DNA of 64,000 nucleotides from Hymenobacter rubidus. Its GTDB lineage: Bacteria; Bacteroidota; Bacteroidia; Cytophagales; Hymenobacteraceae. Of the stretch, positions 26,344-35,485 are shown one piece after another. The notes under the pieces were generated by a model that worked only from the letters and a program-made list of their open reading frames with translations, had not been told where the DNA came from and did not search any database. The DNA is taken from positions 37,642 through 101,641 of the forward strand of contig NZ_JAERQF010000019.1 of the NCBI RefSeq assembly GCF_016734815.1, given 5' to 3'. Made by a program: the position numbers and the translations under genes. The number at the start of each line of letters is the position of its first letter. The first letter of the stretch is position 1.

Positions 26344-27300
26344 ATGGAAACCCTCGAAAAAGTCCTCACCCCAGAAGAGCAGTTTCAGGCCCGCATCGAC
26401 GCGGATATCCGCATCGAGCCCAAGGACTGGATGCCGGATGCTTACCGCAAAACACTGATTCGTCAGATTTCGCAGCACGCGCACTCGGAGCTGGTGGGCA
26501 TGCTGCCGGAAGGCAACTGGATTACGCGGGCGCCTTCGCTCAAACGCAAATCCATTTTGTTGGCCAAAGTGCAGGATGAAGCCGGCCACGGCCTCTACCT
26601 CTACAGCGCCGCCGAAACCCTTGGGACTACCCGCGACCAGATGCTGGCCGACCTGCACTCCGGCAAGGCCAAATACAGCAGCATTTTCAACTACCCCACC
26701 CTGAGCTGGGCCGACATGGGCTGCGTGGGCTGGCTGGTGGATGGCGCCGCGATTCTGAACCAGGTGCCGCTGTGCCGTACCAGCTACGGGCCGTATGCAC
26801 GGGCCATGGTGCGGGTATGCAAGGAGGAAAGCTTCCACCAGCGCCAGGGTTTCGAGATTATGCAGACGCTGTGCGAAGGCGCTCCTGAGCAGAAAGCCAT
26901 GGCGCAAGAGGCCCTCAACCGCTGGTGGTGGCCCACGCTGATGATGTTTGGCCCGAAAGACGAAGACTCGCCCAACACGGCCCAAAGCATGAACTGGCGC
27001 ATCAAGCGCTTCACCAACGACGAGCTACGCCAGAAATTCGTGGACATGATGGTGCCCCAGGCCGAATTCCTGGGCCTGACCGTGCCCGACGAAAAAGTGA
27101 AGTGGAACGAGGAGCGCCAAGCCTACGATTTTGGCGAAGTGAACTGGGACGAGTTCTGGTCGGTGGTGAAGGGCAACGGGCTGTGCAACCACGAGCGCCT
27201 GCAAGCGCGGGTGCAAGCCCACGAGGAAGGCGCCTGGGTGCGCGAGGCCGCCAACGCCCACGCTGCCAAGCGCGCGGCGCGGGAAGCGGTAGCGGCGTAG
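26344..27300 (+). CDS. paaA: Phenylacetyl-CoA 1,2-epoxidase catalytic subunit PaaA
   Basis: A 318-residue catalytic subunit of the di-iron phenylacetyl-CoA epoxidase, which forms ring-1,2-epoxyphenylacetyl-CoA with O2. Seen: ferritin-like metal-ligand helices with [17 protein letters not shown] (ExxH) and [15 protein letters not shown] (ExxH), plus [17 protein letters not shown] typical of PaaA. Length is close to the usual 310-330. It is the first gene of the contiguous epoxidase core A-B-C-D, flanked on both sides by inverted B repeats. Confidence 0.95.
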   Translation: METLEKVLTPEEQFQARIDADIRIEPKDWMPDAYRKTLIRQISQHAHSELVGMLPEGNWITRAPSLKRKSILLAKVQDEAGHGLYLYSAAETLGTTRDQMLADLHSGKAKYSSIFNYPTLSWADMGCVGWLVDGAAILNQVPLCRTSYGPYARAMVRVCKEESFHQRQGFEIMQTLCEGAPEQKAMAQEALNRWWWPTLMMFGPKDEDSPNTAQSMNWRIKRFTNDELRQKFVDMMVPQAEFLGLTVPDEKVKWNEERQAYDFGEVNWDEFWSVVKGNGLCNHERLQARVQAHEEGAWVREAANAHAAKRAAREAVAA

Positions 27301-27328
27301 GTTTTGGCGAGTAACAAAGGAAAAAGAA

Positions 27329-27424
27329 CGTCATGCTGAGCGCAGCCGAAGCATCTCGCGTGCAGCAGTACATCAATCGGTCAACGAAGCGAGCGAGATG
27401 CTTCGACTACGCTCAGCATGACCG
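27329..27424. repeat. Family B hairpin element (B7), inverted partner of B6
   Basis: Arms CGTCATGCTGAGCGCAGCCG and CGACTACGCTCAGCATGACC. The loop is AGCAGTACATCAATCGGTCA. It lies between paaA and paaB inside the operon, so it would be transcribed as a long hairpin. Confidence 0.9.
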
Positions 27425-27452
27425 TTCTTTTTGACAACGAACAAAAAGCAAA

Positions 27453-27740
27453 ATGAATCAATCCGAATGGCCTCTTTGGGAGGTGTTTATCCGTAGCAAG
27501 CAGGGGCTTGACCACAAGCACGTCGGCAGCTTGCACGCCGCCGATGCCACCATGGCCGTGCAAAACGCCCGCGACGTGTACACCCGCCGCCTCGAAGGCG
27601 TGAGCATTTGGGTAGTCGAGTCGAAGCACATTCACGCTTCGAATCCCGACGACGCCGATGCCTTCTTCGACCCGGCGGCGGATAAAGTGTACCGCCACCC
27701 CACGTTCTACGAGGTGCCGGATTCTATCAAACACATGTAA
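27453..27740 (+). CDS. paaB: Phenylacetyl-CoA epoxidase subunit PaaB
   Basis: A 95-residue structural subunit that bridges PaaAC heterodimers in the epoxidase complex. Seen: WPLWEVFIRSKQGLDHKHVG at the N-terminus, then SLHAADATMAVQNARDVYTR and VWVV-like SIWVVESKHI, all typical of PaaB. Length matches the family (about 90-95). It is followed five bases later by paaC. Confidence 0.94.
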   Translation: MNQSEWPLWEVFIRSKQGLDHKHVGSLHAADATMAVQNARDVYTRRLEGVSIWVVESKHIHASNPDDADAFFDPAADKVYRHPTFYEVPDSIKHM

Positions 27741-27745
27741 CTTCC

Positions 27746-28543
27746 ATGCTCACGCAAGACCTTTCCGGCACCAAAGCCGCTGCTGCCACTGAGCCGTCGC
27801 TGCTGTTTCCGTACGTGTTGCAGCTGGCCGACACCAGCCTGATTCTGGCGCACCGCCTCTCCGAATGGTGCGGCCACGGCCCCATTCTGGAGCAGGATTT
27901 GGCCATGGCCAACATTGCGCTGGACCTGCTGGGCGAGGCCCGTAGCTACTACCAATACGCCGCCGAACTTGAAGGCCAGGGCCGTACCGAGGACGACCTA
28001 GCTTACTTGCGCAGCGCCGTGGAATACCGCAACCCGCTGCTGGTGGAGCAGCCCAATGGCGACTTTGCGCACACCATTCTGCGGCAATTTCTGTTCGACA
28101 ACTTCCATTACCACTTGCTGCGAAAGCTGAAAGACGGGCCCGATGCGCAGTTGGCCGCCATTGCCGAGAAGTCGGTAAAAGAGGCTGCGTATCACCTCAA
28201 ATGGAGCTCGGAATGGGTAATTCGCCTCGGCGATGGCACGGATGAGAGCCGGAAGCGGCTGGACAAAGCCATTGCCACGCTCTGGCGCTTTGCGGGCGAG
28301 CTGACCACGCCTACGGCTGCTGAAACAGCCCTGCAGGAAATTGGCGTGCTGCCCGATTACGCTACCCTGCTGCCGGAGATGCAGGCACACACCGAACACG
28401 TATTCGCCGAAGCCAACGTGCCACTGCCCACGGCTGTTTTTGCGCAGTTGGGGGGCAAAACCGGCCGCCACTCCGAGCACCTCGGTTACCTGCTGTCGGA
28501 GCTGCAATACATGCAACGCACCTATCCCGGCCTGACGTGGTAA
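27746..28543 (+). CDS. paaC: Phenylacetyl-CoA epoxidase structural subunit PaaC
   Basis: A 265-residue ferritin-like partner of PaaA, without its full set of metal ligands in characterised homologues. Seen: ADTSLILAHRLSEWCGHGPI, EQDLAMANIALDLLGEARSY, and VKEAAYHLKWSSEWVIRLGDG, which are standard PaaC segments; it ends LGYLLSELQYMQRTYPGLTW. Its stop overlaps the paaD start by 7 bases, indicating translational coupling. It starts five bases after paaB. Confidence 0.94.
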   Translation: MLTQDLSGTKAAAATEPSLLFPYVLQLADTSLILAHRLSEWCGHGPILEQDLAMANIALDLLGEARSYYQYAAELEGQGRTEDDLAYLRSAVEYRNPLLVEQPNGDFAHTILRQFLFDNFHYHLLRKLKDGPDAQLAAIAEKSVKEAAYHLKWSSEWVIRLGDGTDESRKRLDKAIATLWRFAGELTTPTAAETALQEIGVLPDYATLLPEMQAHTEHVFAEANVPLPTAVFAQLGGKTGRHSEHLGYLLSELQYMQRTYPGLTW

Positions 28544-29052
28544 TCCCCGCAACTTCAGCCCCGACCGAAGCTCGTATCTGGCAACTGCTGGAAGAAGTGA
28601 GCGACCCCGAAGTGCCAGTGCTCAGCATCCTGGACCTGGGCATCGTGCGCGGGGTGGCGGTGGAAGGCGATAAAATTACCGTGACCATTACGCCCACTTA
28701 CTCGGGCTGTCCGGCTATGAACACCATTGCCACCGACATTCGGCTGCGGCTGCTGGCCGAAGGCTACACCCACCTCACCATCCACAACCAGCTCAGCCCG
28801 GCCTGGACCACCGACTGGATGAGCCAGGCCGGCCGCGAGAAATTGGAAGCTTATGGCATCGCCCCACCCGTGGACGGTACCGCCACGGGTCACATGCTCA
28901 ATTTATTTGGCAAAGACACAGCCGTACGCTGCCCCATCTGCAAGTCGGAGCACACGCATTTGGTCAGCCAGTTCGGTTCCACGGCCTGCAAAGCGCATTA
29001 CCAATGCGACGACTGCCTGGAGCCGTTCGATTATTTCAAATGCCACAATTGA
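28537..29052 (+). CDS. paaD: PaaD, MIP18/DUF59-family epoxidase maturation protein
   Basis: A 171-residue protein from a GTG overlapping the paaC end. An N-terminal MIP18 (DUF59) domain has SDPEVPVLSILDLGIVRGV and PTYSGCPAMNTIATDIR. The C-terminal zinc-ribbon-like tail has CPICKSEHT and CDDCLEPFDYFKCHN cysteines. MIP18 proteins aid Fe-S cluster assembly; PaaD is thought to mature the iron centre of PaaE or the epoxidase. It closes the A-B-C-D block. Confidence 0.93.
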   Translation: MVIPATSAPTEARIWQLLEEVSDPEVPVLSILDLGIVRGVAVEGDKITVTITPTYSGCPAMNTIATDIRLRLLAEGYTHLTIHNQLSPAWTTDWMSQAGREKLEAYGIAPPVDGTATGHMLNLFGKDTAVRCPICKSEHTHLVSQFGSTACKAHYQCDDCLEPFDYFKCHN

Positions 29053-29075
29053 GGTGAAGTCAAGCACCTGTAAAA

Positions 29076-29105
29076 CGTCCTGCTGAGCGGAGGCGCAGCA
29101 GGACG
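29076..29105. repeat. Minimal family B remnant (B8)
   Basis: CGTCCTGCTG, about 10 bases, then CAGCAGGACG: only the outermost arms of a B element remain (30 bp). It lies between paaD and the dehydrogenase gene. Confidence 0.7.
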
Positions 29106-29141
29106 ACCTCCCCGGCCTAAAAACTCACCATTTCACCAAGT

Positions 29142-30296
29142 ATGACCATTGGAATTATCGGCAGCGGCGCTATGGGTGCGGGCATTGCGCAAGTGGTGGC
29201 CGTGGCCGGGCACGAAGTGTACCTGCTCGACCAAAGCGCTACCGCTTTAGAACGCGCTACGGCCGGCATTGCCAGCAACCTGCGCAAGCTGGCCGAGAAG
29301 GGTAAAATGCCACAGGAGGCGGCTGAGGCGGCCGTAGCTCGGCTGCATCCCACCACCAATATGCAGGATTTTGCGGGCTGCGGGCTGGTGCTCGAAGCCA
29401 TTGTGGAAGAGCTAGCGGTGAAGCAAAAGGTGTTTCGGCAGGTGGAAGCCGTGGTGGCGGCGGACTGCATTTTGGCCAGCAATACGTCGTCGTTGTCTAT
29501 TGCCTCCATTGCCGCCGCGTGCAAGCGGCCGGAGCGTTTCGTTGGCACTCACTTCTTCAATCCGGCCCCGCTCATGGCGCTGGTGGAAGTCATTCCGGCT
29601 GTGCAGACGCGGGACGGTTTGGCCGAAGAAGTGCGGGATTTGGTGCAAAGCTGGGGCAAGCTGCCGGTGCTCACCAAAGACACGCCGGGCTTCATCGTGA
29701 ACCGCGTGGCGCGGCCCTTCTACGGTGAGGCTATCCGCTTGCTGGAAGAAGGTGTAGCCGACATGGCTACCATCGACTGGGCCCTAACCGAACTGGGCGG
29801 CTTCCGCATGGGCCCGTTTGCGCTGATGGATTTCATCGGCCACGACGTGAATTACCGCGTCACGGAATCCGTCTTCACCGCCTTCTTTTTCGACCCGCGC
29901 TTCAAGCCCTCTTTCACCCAAAAGCGCCTGTTCGAGGCCGGCTACTACGGCCGCAAATCGGGCCGCGGCTTCTATAACTACACCCCCGGCACCACTCTAC
30001 CCGAGCCCATCCGCGACGAAGCCCTGGGCCACCAAATCCTCACCCGCGTGCTGGCCATGCTCATCAACGAAGCCGTGGATGCGCTAGCTCTCAACGTGGC
30101 CTCAAAAGAAGACTTGGAACTGGCCATGACTAAGGGTGTGAACTACCCCAAGGGTCTGCTGGCCTGGGCCGATGAGCTGGGCCCGGCCCAGGTGCTGACC
30201 ACGCTCGATGCGCTGTACGACGAATACCACGAGGACCGGTACCGCGCCAGCCCGCTGCTGCGCCGCACGGTACGCAATGGCCGTAGCTTTTTGTAG
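29142..30296 (+). CDS. paaH: 3-hydroxyacyl-CoA dehydrogenase, PaaH-like
   Basis: A 384-residue NAD-dependent dehydrogenase. The Rossmann motif is GIIGSGAMGAGIAQV at residues 4-18. The catalytic His is in GTHFFNPAPLMALVEVI, followed by TKDTPGFIVNRVARPF and a C-terminal 3HCDH domain, with a second half-domain near the end (LAMTKGVNYPKGLLAWADE). In phenylacetate breakdown PaaH oxidises 3-hydroxyadipyl-CoA to 3-oxoadipyl-CoA. Fatty-acid paralogues look alike, so the symbol rests on position between paaD and paaZ. Confidence 0.88.
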   Translation: MTIGIIGSGAMGAGIAQVVAVAGHEVYLLDQSATALERATAGIASNLRKLAEKGKMPQEAAEAAVARLHPTTNMQDFAGCGLVLEAIVEELAVKQKVFRQVEAVVAADCILASNTSSLSIASIAAACKRPERFVGTHFFNPAPLMALVEVIPAVQTRDGLAEEVRDLVQSWGKLPVLTKDTPGFIVNRVARPFYGEAIRLLEEGVADMATIDWALTELGGFRMGPFALMDFIGHDVNYRVTESVFTAFFFDPRFKPSFTQKRLFEAGYYGRKSGRGFYNYTPGTTLPEPIRDEALGHQILTRVLAMLINEAVDALALNVASKEDLELAMTKGVNYPKGLLAWADELGPAQVLTTLDALYDEYHEDRYRASPLLRRTVRNGRSFL

Positions 30297-30308
30297 AGTA
30301 TCATTGAA

Positions 30309-30422
30309 GGTCATGCAGAGCGCAGCGAAGCATCTCGCTTGCAATCACTAATTACTCGCGTGCCACCACTAATTAACTGATTACTACCCCACGCGAGATG
30401 CTTCGCTGCGCTCTGCATGACG
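30309..30422. repeat. Family B hairpin element (B9)
   Basis: The arms GTCATGCAGAGCGCAGCG and CGCTGCGCTCTGCATGACG are exact complements. The loop carries a partial internal duplication (CACTAATTACTCGCGTGCCA then CCACTAATTAACTGATTAC). It lies between paaH-like and paaZ. Confidence 0.87.
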
Positions 30423-30470
30423 AAATAGCTCCCACTTCACCCTTTTACTAGCGCAAGCGGCAGCGTGCGC

Positions 30471-30478
30471 TACCTTCC
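30471..30478 (+). promoter_or_regulatory. Possible -7 box next to the paaZ start
   Basis: TACCTTCC resembles TAnnTTTG and ends five bases before the ATG; a -33 box is not convincing. If used, it would give paaZ a leaderless transcript separate from the upstream operon. Confidence 0.25.
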
Positions 30479-30483
30479 CGCCC

Positions 30484-32547
30484 ATGACGCCCACCCTCGA
30501 AAATTACACCCTCGGCCGCTGGACTGCCGGCGCCACCGCTCCCCAGGAACTGCTCGACGCCAGCACCGGCGAAGTCATTGCCCTGGCCAATACCGAAGGC
30601 TTCGACTTTGCCGCCATTCTCGACTACGGCCGCCGCGTGGGCAACCCGGCGCTGCGCAAAATGACCTTTCACGAACGCGGGCGCATGCTGAAAGCGCTGG
30701 CGTTCCACTTGCAGGAAAAGAAGGAAATTTTCTACGAGTTGAGCTACCGCTCGGGCGCTACGCGGGCCGACTCGTGGGTGGATATTGAGGGCGGCATCGG
30801 CAATCTGTTTGCCAATGCCTCGCTGCGCCGCAAGTTTCCCGACAAGCCGTTTTACGTGGAAGGCGAGCCGGTGGGCCTGAGCAAGGGCGGCACTTTCATG
30901 GCGCAGCACCTGCTGGTGCCGCGCGAAGGCGTGGCCGTGCACATCAACGCCTACAACTTCCCGGTGTGGGGCATGCTAGAAAAAATTGCGGTGAACCTGC
31001 TGGCCGGCATGCCCGCCGTGGTGAAGCCCGCCGTGCCCTCGGCTTACCTCACCGAGGCCGTGGTGCGCGAAATCATTGCCTCCGGCATTCTGCCCGAAGG
31101 CGCGTTGCAGCTGGTAGTCGGCACCGGCCAGGGCCTGCTCGACCACGTCACCTACCAGGACGTAGTGACCTTCACCGGCTCGGCCGCCACCGGGCGCAAA
31201 CTGCGGGCCCACCCGCGCATAGTTGAAGAAGCGGTGCCGTTTACCATGGAGGCCGACTCGTTAAACGCCGCCGTGCTGGGGCTGGACACCAAACCCGGCA
31301 CGCCGGAGTTCGACCTGTTTGTGAAGGAAGTACGCAAGGAAATGACCGGCAAGTCGGGCCAGAAGTGCACGGCCATTCGCCGCATCATCGTGCCCGAAAA
31401 CGTGCTGGAAGACGTGCAGATTGCGCTGGGCAAGCTCCTGAAGCAAACTACCATTGGCCACCCGCTGGCCGAAGGCGTGCGTATGGGCGCGCTGGCCGGC
31501 CGCGAGCAGCTGCAGCGCCTGCGCGAGCAGGTTCAGCACCTCGCCCAAAACACGCCCATCGTGTACGGCGACCTCGAAAATGTGGAAATTTTGGGCAAAG
31601 AGCGTGGCGCGCATGCTGAGAAGGGCGCGTTCTGCTCACCCATTTTGCTGCTCAACTCCGAGCCTTTCCGCCACCTCGACTCGCACGAAATCGAAGCCTT
31701 CGGGCCGGTGGCTACGCTGATGCCCTACCGCGACACCGACGAGGCCGTGAAACTGGTGAACATGGGCAAAGGCTCGCTGGTGTGCTCCATTGCCACCAAC
31801 GACCCGCGCACGGCCCAGGACTTTGTACTGGGCGCGGCCACCAACCACGGCCGCATCCTGGTCATCAACGAGGAGATGGCCAAAGAAAGCACCGGGCACG
31901 GCTCGCCGCTGCCGCAGCTCATCCACGGCGGGCCGGGCCGGGCGGGCGGCGGTCAGGAAATGGGCGGCATCAGGGGCGTGGAGCATTTCATGCAGCGCGT
32001 GGCCCTGCAAGGCTCGCCCAGCATGATTACGGCCATCACGGAAGTGTACCAGCCCAAAGCCCGGCAGATTGAGAAGGACAAGCATCCTTTCCAGCACTAT
32101 TTCGAGGAACTGGAAATCGGGCAGACCTACGTGACGCACAAGCACACCGTAACGGAGGCCGACATTGCCAGCTTCGCCCAAGTGTCGGGCGATAATTTCT
32201 ACGCCCACGTCGACGCTACCTCGCTGGAAGGCACGCTCTTCACCGGCCGTGTGGCCCACGGCTACTACATTCTGAGCAAGGCCGCCGGCATGTTTGTGGA
32301 CCCGCGCAAGGGCCCGGTTTTGTTGAACTACGGTCTGGACGAATGCCGTTTCACCAAGCCCGTGTACCCCGGCACCACCATCGGCGTGACGCTGACGGTA
32401 AAGGAAAAAATTGGCCAGGAAAAACGCGATGCCGAGGACGTGGCCAAAGGCATTGTACGCTGGTACGTGGAAGTGACTGACCAAACCAGCGAAACCGTGG
32501 CCGTGGCCACCATTCTGACGATGGTGAAAAAGAAAGACCAGGGGTAG
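30484..32547 (+). CDS. paaZ: PaaZ, bifunctional oxepin-CoA hydrolase/3-oxo-5,6-dehydrosuberyl-CoA semialdehyde dehydrogenase
   Basis: A 687-residue fusion. The N-terminal aldehyde dehydrogenase (about 1-520) has catalytic Cys295 in SGQKCTAIRR and Glu256 in FTMEADSLN, the same residue numbers as E. coli PaaZ. The C-terminal MaoC-type hydratase (about 545-687) has Asp570 and His575 in SGDNFYAHVD, corresponding to E. coli Asp561/His566. The hydratase half opens the oxepin-CoA ring and the dehydrogenase half oxidises the aldehyde before it cyclises to a dead-end product. It completes the ring-cleavage stage; PaaG, PaaF, PaaJ and PaaK are not in this window. Confidence 0.95.
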   Translation: MTPTLENYTLGRWTAGATAPQELLDASTGEVIALANTEGFDFAAILDYGRRVGNPALRKMTFHERGRMLKALAFHLQEKKEIFYELSYRSGATRADSWVDIEGGIGNLFANASLRRKFPDKPFYVEGEPVGLSKGGTFMAQHLLVPREGVAVHINAYNFPVWGMLEKIAVNLLAGMPAVVKPAVPSAYLTEAVVREIIASGILPEGALQLVVGTGQGLLDHVTYQDVVTFTGSAATGRKLRAHPRIVEEAVPFTMEADSLNAAVLGLDTKPGTPEFDLFVKEVRKEMTGKSGQKCTAIRRIIVPENVLEDVQIALGKLLKQTTIGHPLAEGVRMGALAGREQLQRLREQVQHLAQNTPIVYGDLENVEILGKERGAHAEKGAFCSPILLLNSEPFRHLDSHEIEAFGPVATLMPYRDTDEAVKLVNMGKGSLVCSIATNDPRTAQDFVLGAATNHGRILVINEEMAKESTGHGSPLPQLIHGGPGRAGGGQEMGGIRGVEHFMQRVALQGSPSMITAITEVYQPKARQIEKDKHPFQHYFEELEIGQTYVTHKHTVTEADIASFAQVSGDNFYAHVDATSLEGTLFTGRVAHGYYILSKAAGMFVDPRKGPVLLNYGLDECRFTKPVYPGTTIGVTLTVKEKIGQEKRDAEDVAKGIVRWYVEVTDQTSETVAVATILTMVKKKDQG

Positions 32548-32562
32548 CCCCAATGTTGGTTC

Positions 32563-32659
32563 GTTGTAGGGGCGAGGACTGCCTTCGCCCGTGCGTTCGC
32601 GCCGTCATTATGATTCCGTGCAACGACGGGCGGGGACAGGCCCCGCCCCTACATCCAAC
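32563..32659. repeat. Family D inverted repeat (D2)
   Basis: The arms GTTGTAGGGGCG and CGCCCCTACATCCAAC are imperfect. The loop segment GATTCCGTGCAACGACGGGC is shared with D1 at 12900. It lies between paaZ and the hybrid regulator. Confidence 0.72.
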
Positions 32660-32704
32660 GACCGGAAACGTTGCCGGAAAGCTTCGCATTTTCCGGCCGG
32701 GCGC

Positions 32705-32712
32705 TACCTTCA
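32705..32712 (+). promoter_or_regulatory. Possible -7 box next to the hybrid regulator start
   Basis: TACCTTCA, four bases before the ATG at 32717. It has the same spacing as the boxes before recQ and paaZ, and no clear -33 match. Confidence 0.25.
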
Positions 32713-32716
32713 AGCC

Positions 32717-35485
32717 ATGAAGCGTGTTGCTCAGCTTTTTTGCGTACTACTCTGCTACGGATGGTGGACAAACCTGGCCCTGGCGGCCGCCCCGCCGCAT
32801 TACCGCATCGGCTTTTCGCAGTGCACCAACGGCGACGCCTGGCGCCTGGCTATGCTGGCCGGCATGAAAAAGGAGCTGAGCTTCTACCCCGAAGTCAGCT
32901 TTCGGATGAAGGACGCCCGCTACAGCAGTGCCCTGCAGAAGCAGCAAATTCAGGAATTTCTGCACGAAGGCATTGACTTGCTGATAGTATCGGCCAACGA
33001 AGCCGAGCCGGTGACGCCCATCATCGAAGAAGTGTACAACCGAGGCATTCCGGTGGTTATTCTGGACCGGCGCACCACTTCGCAGCTCTATACGGCCTAC
33101 GTAGGCGGCAATAACGTGGAAGTAGGCCAGACCGCCGGCGGCTACGCGGCCAACCTGCTCGGGGAGCACGGCCAGGTGCTGGAGATATTGGGCGCGCCCG
33201 GTTCCTCGCCGGCCGTGGACCGGCACCGCGGCTTTGCCAAAGCGCTGGCCGCCTATCCCGGCATGCACTTGGTGGCGCAGGTGAACAGCAACTGGGAGCG
33301 GCCGTCGGTGCTGGAGCGCCTGCCCGCCGTGCTACGCGACCATCCCGAAGTAGACCTGATTTTTGCGCATAACGACCGGCTGGCCTTGGGCGCCTACCAA
33401 GTATGCAAGGAATTGGGCCGGCAGCGCCGCGTCAAAATCATTGGGGTGGACGGGCTACCGGGCAGCCGCGGCGGCATCCAACTGGTACAGGACGGCATCA
33501 TCACGGCCACGCTGCTCTATTCTCCGGGCGGGGAGGAGGCCATTCGCACGGCCATGCGCATCCTGACCAAGCAGCCTTTTGCGAAGGAGAACATCCTCAG
33601 CACGATGGTTATCGACTCGACCAACGTGCTGACGGTGAAGATGCAAACCGAGAAGCTGGCCAGTCAGCAGCAGGATATTCAGCGGCAGCAGCAGCTGTTG
33701 CAACAGCAGCGCGACACCTACGCCAGCCAGCAAACCGTGTTGTATGTGCTGGCGGCAGCGCTGCTGCTGGTAGCCGGACTGGGGCTGCTGGCGTGGCGGG
33801 CGCTGCGGGCCAACCGCCGCATCACCCGCGTACTGGCCGGGCAGAACGAGGAAATCCGCTCGCAACGCAACCAGATTCAAGAGTTTGCCGAGCGTGCTAA
33901 GGTGGAAACGGAGGCCAAGCTGCGCTTCTTCACCAACTTCTCGCACGAGCTGCGCACGCCGCTCACGCTCATTCTGGGGCCGGTAGAGGAAATGCTAACC
34001 AGCAGCGCCGATTTCACCGCTCCGCAGCGGCACGACCTGAGTCTGGTGCGCCGCAACGCCCAACGCCTGCTCCGGCTGGTGAACCAGCTCATGGATTTTC
34101 GCAAAATCGACGTGGGCAAGATGCCCGTGCGTGCAACCGAAGGCAACCTCGTGGCCTTCGTGCGCGAAATCCTCGATTCCTTCGAAAAGCCAGCCCGGCA
34201 GAAGGGCGTGACACTCCGCTTCCTGCCCGCCGAGCCAGTGGTGAATTTGCCCTTCGACGTGAATATTCTGGATAAGGTGTTCTTCAACCTGCTGGCTAAT
34301 GCCTTGAAATTCACGCCGGAGCGCGGGCAAATTACTGTCAGTATTCAGCCGCTGCCAGCCGAGGGCAGTGTGCGGGTGAGTGTGGAAGATACCGGGCGCG
34401 GCATCAGCGAAAAAGACCGGGCACACATCTTCGAGTGGTTCTACCAGGGGCAGCAGCCGGGCGTGCAGGGCTCGGGCATGGGGCTGGCCTTGGCGCTGGG
34501 GCTCACGCGCTTGCACATGGGCCAGCTGGCGTTTACGAGCCAGGCAGGGCAAGGCAGCACCTTTGTGGTGACGCTGCCGCTCACGTTGCCGGCCGGGCTG
34601 CTAGCGTCAGTAGCGCAACCCGCCCTGCCAGGGCTGGTGCAGGAAGAACCCACGGCCGTAGCCACCGCGGCTGACGAAGCGGCCGAAGCTGGCTTTGCCA
34701 CAGGCGAGGGGCGCGATGCGTTGGTCCTCATCATCGAAGACAACGCGGAAGTCAACGCCTTTCTGGCCCAGAAGCTGCGGCCGCACTTCCAGGTGCGCAC
34801 GGCTACCGATGGCGCGGCCGGCCTGCGCTTGGCCGCCGAGCTGATTCCCGACCTGATTGTGAGCGACGTGATGATGCCGGAAGTCAGCGGCATCGAGTTG
34901 GTGGCGCAGCTGAAGGGCGACTGGCGCACTTCGCACATTCCGGTGGTGCTGCTCACGGCCCAAGGCGCGCCCGAGCAACAGGTGGAAGGCGTGCAGGCGG
35001 GCGCCGACCTTTACCTCACCAAGCCCTTCAACCCCACTTTTCTGCTCGAAAGCCTGCGCACCCTGCTCGGCAACCGGGAGCGGCAGCGCGAGCATTTCCG
35101 CCGCGAGCTGAGCGTGGACACCGCCACCGTGGCCCCGGCCCAGCGCGTCGACCAGAAATTCCTGGCCGACTTCACCGCCATTGTAGAAGCCAACCTGGAG
35201 CGGGCCGACCTGAGCGTGGAGGACGTGGCCCGCAGCCTGGGCATCTCGCGGGTGCAGCTCTACCGCAAGGTGAAGGCTGTGCTCGGCACCAGCCCGACGG
35301 ACTTTGTGCAGAGCATTCGCCTCACCAAAGCCCGGCAGCTTTTGCTCGACGACTCCCTCACTATTGCCGAGGTAGCCTACCAACTGGGCTTCAATTCGCC
35401 CTCCTATTTCTCTACCAGCTTCAAGGGGCGTTACCAGATTTCACCGTCCGAGTATCGGGCCCTGCACATCGCGCCGGTAGGCTGA
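32717..35485 (+). CDS. Hybrid two-component system regulator with periplasmic sugar-binding sensor (fructose-sensing type)
   Basis: A 922-residue one-protein phosphorelay. Signal peptide about 1-24; a periplasmic-binding-protein sensor about 28-305 (YRIGFSQCTNGDAWR; LIVSANEAEPVTPII; IFAHNDRLALGAY; IIGVDG); a coiled-coil linker; TM about 341-360; HisKA with His410 in FTNFSHELRTPL; HATPase with NLLANALKFTP; a receiver with Asp717 in LIVSDVMMPEVSG; and a C-terminal AraC helix-turn-helix. This layout matches Bacteroides BT1754, whose sensor binds fructose. With GH32 and fructokinase downstream, fructose or fructan sensing is likely. The start is ATG 32717, before the signal peptide. Confidence 0.93.
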   Translation: MKRVAQLFCVLLCYGWWTNLALAAAPPHYRIGFSQCTNGDAWRLAMLAGMKKELSFYPEVSFRMKDARYSSALQKQQIQEFLHEGIDLLIVSANEAEPVTPIIEEVYNRGIPVVILDRRTTSQLYTAYVGGNNVEVGQTAGGYAANLLGEHGQVLEILGAPGSSPAVDRHRGFAKALAAYPGMHLVAQVNSNWERPSVLERLPAVLRDHPEVDLIFAHNDRLALGAYQVCKELGRQRRVKIIGVDGLPGSRGGIQLVQDGIITATLLYSPGGEEAIRTAMRILTKQPFAKENILSTMVIDSTNVLTVKMQTEKLASQQQDIQRQQQLLQQQRDTYASQQTVLYVLAAALLLVAGLGLLAWRALRANRRITRVLAGQNEEIRSQRNQIQEFAERAKVETEAKLRFFTNFSHELRTPLTLILGPVEEMLTSSADFTAPQRHDLSLVRRNAQRLLRLVNQLMDFRKIDVGKMPVRATEGNLVAFVREILDSFEKPARQKGVTLRFLPAEPVVNLPFDVNILDKVFFNLLANALKFTPERGQITVSIQPLPAEGSVRVSVEDTGRGISEKDRAHIFEWFYQGQQPGVQGSGMGLALALGLTRLHMGQLAFTSQAGQGSTFVVTLPLTLPAGLLASVAQPALPGLVQEEPTAVATAADEAAEAGFATGEGRDALVLIIEDNAEVNAFLAQKLRPHFQVRTATDGAAGLRLAAELIPDLIVSDVMMPEVSGIELVAQLKGDWRTSHIPVVLLTAQGAPEQQVEGVQAGADLYLTKPFNPTFLLESLRTLLGNRERQREHFRRELSVDTATVAPAQRVDQKFLADFTAIVEANLERADLSVEDVARSLGISRVQLYRKVKAVLGTSPTDFVQSIRLTKARQLLLDDSLTIAEVAYQLGFNSPSYFSTSFKGRYQISPSEYRALHIAPVG

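Noticed and set aside
26201..27424. CRISPR array
   Set aside because: The repeated units are palindromic hairpins scattered kilobases apart with genes between them, not regularly spaced direct repeats with spacers, and no cas gene is present.
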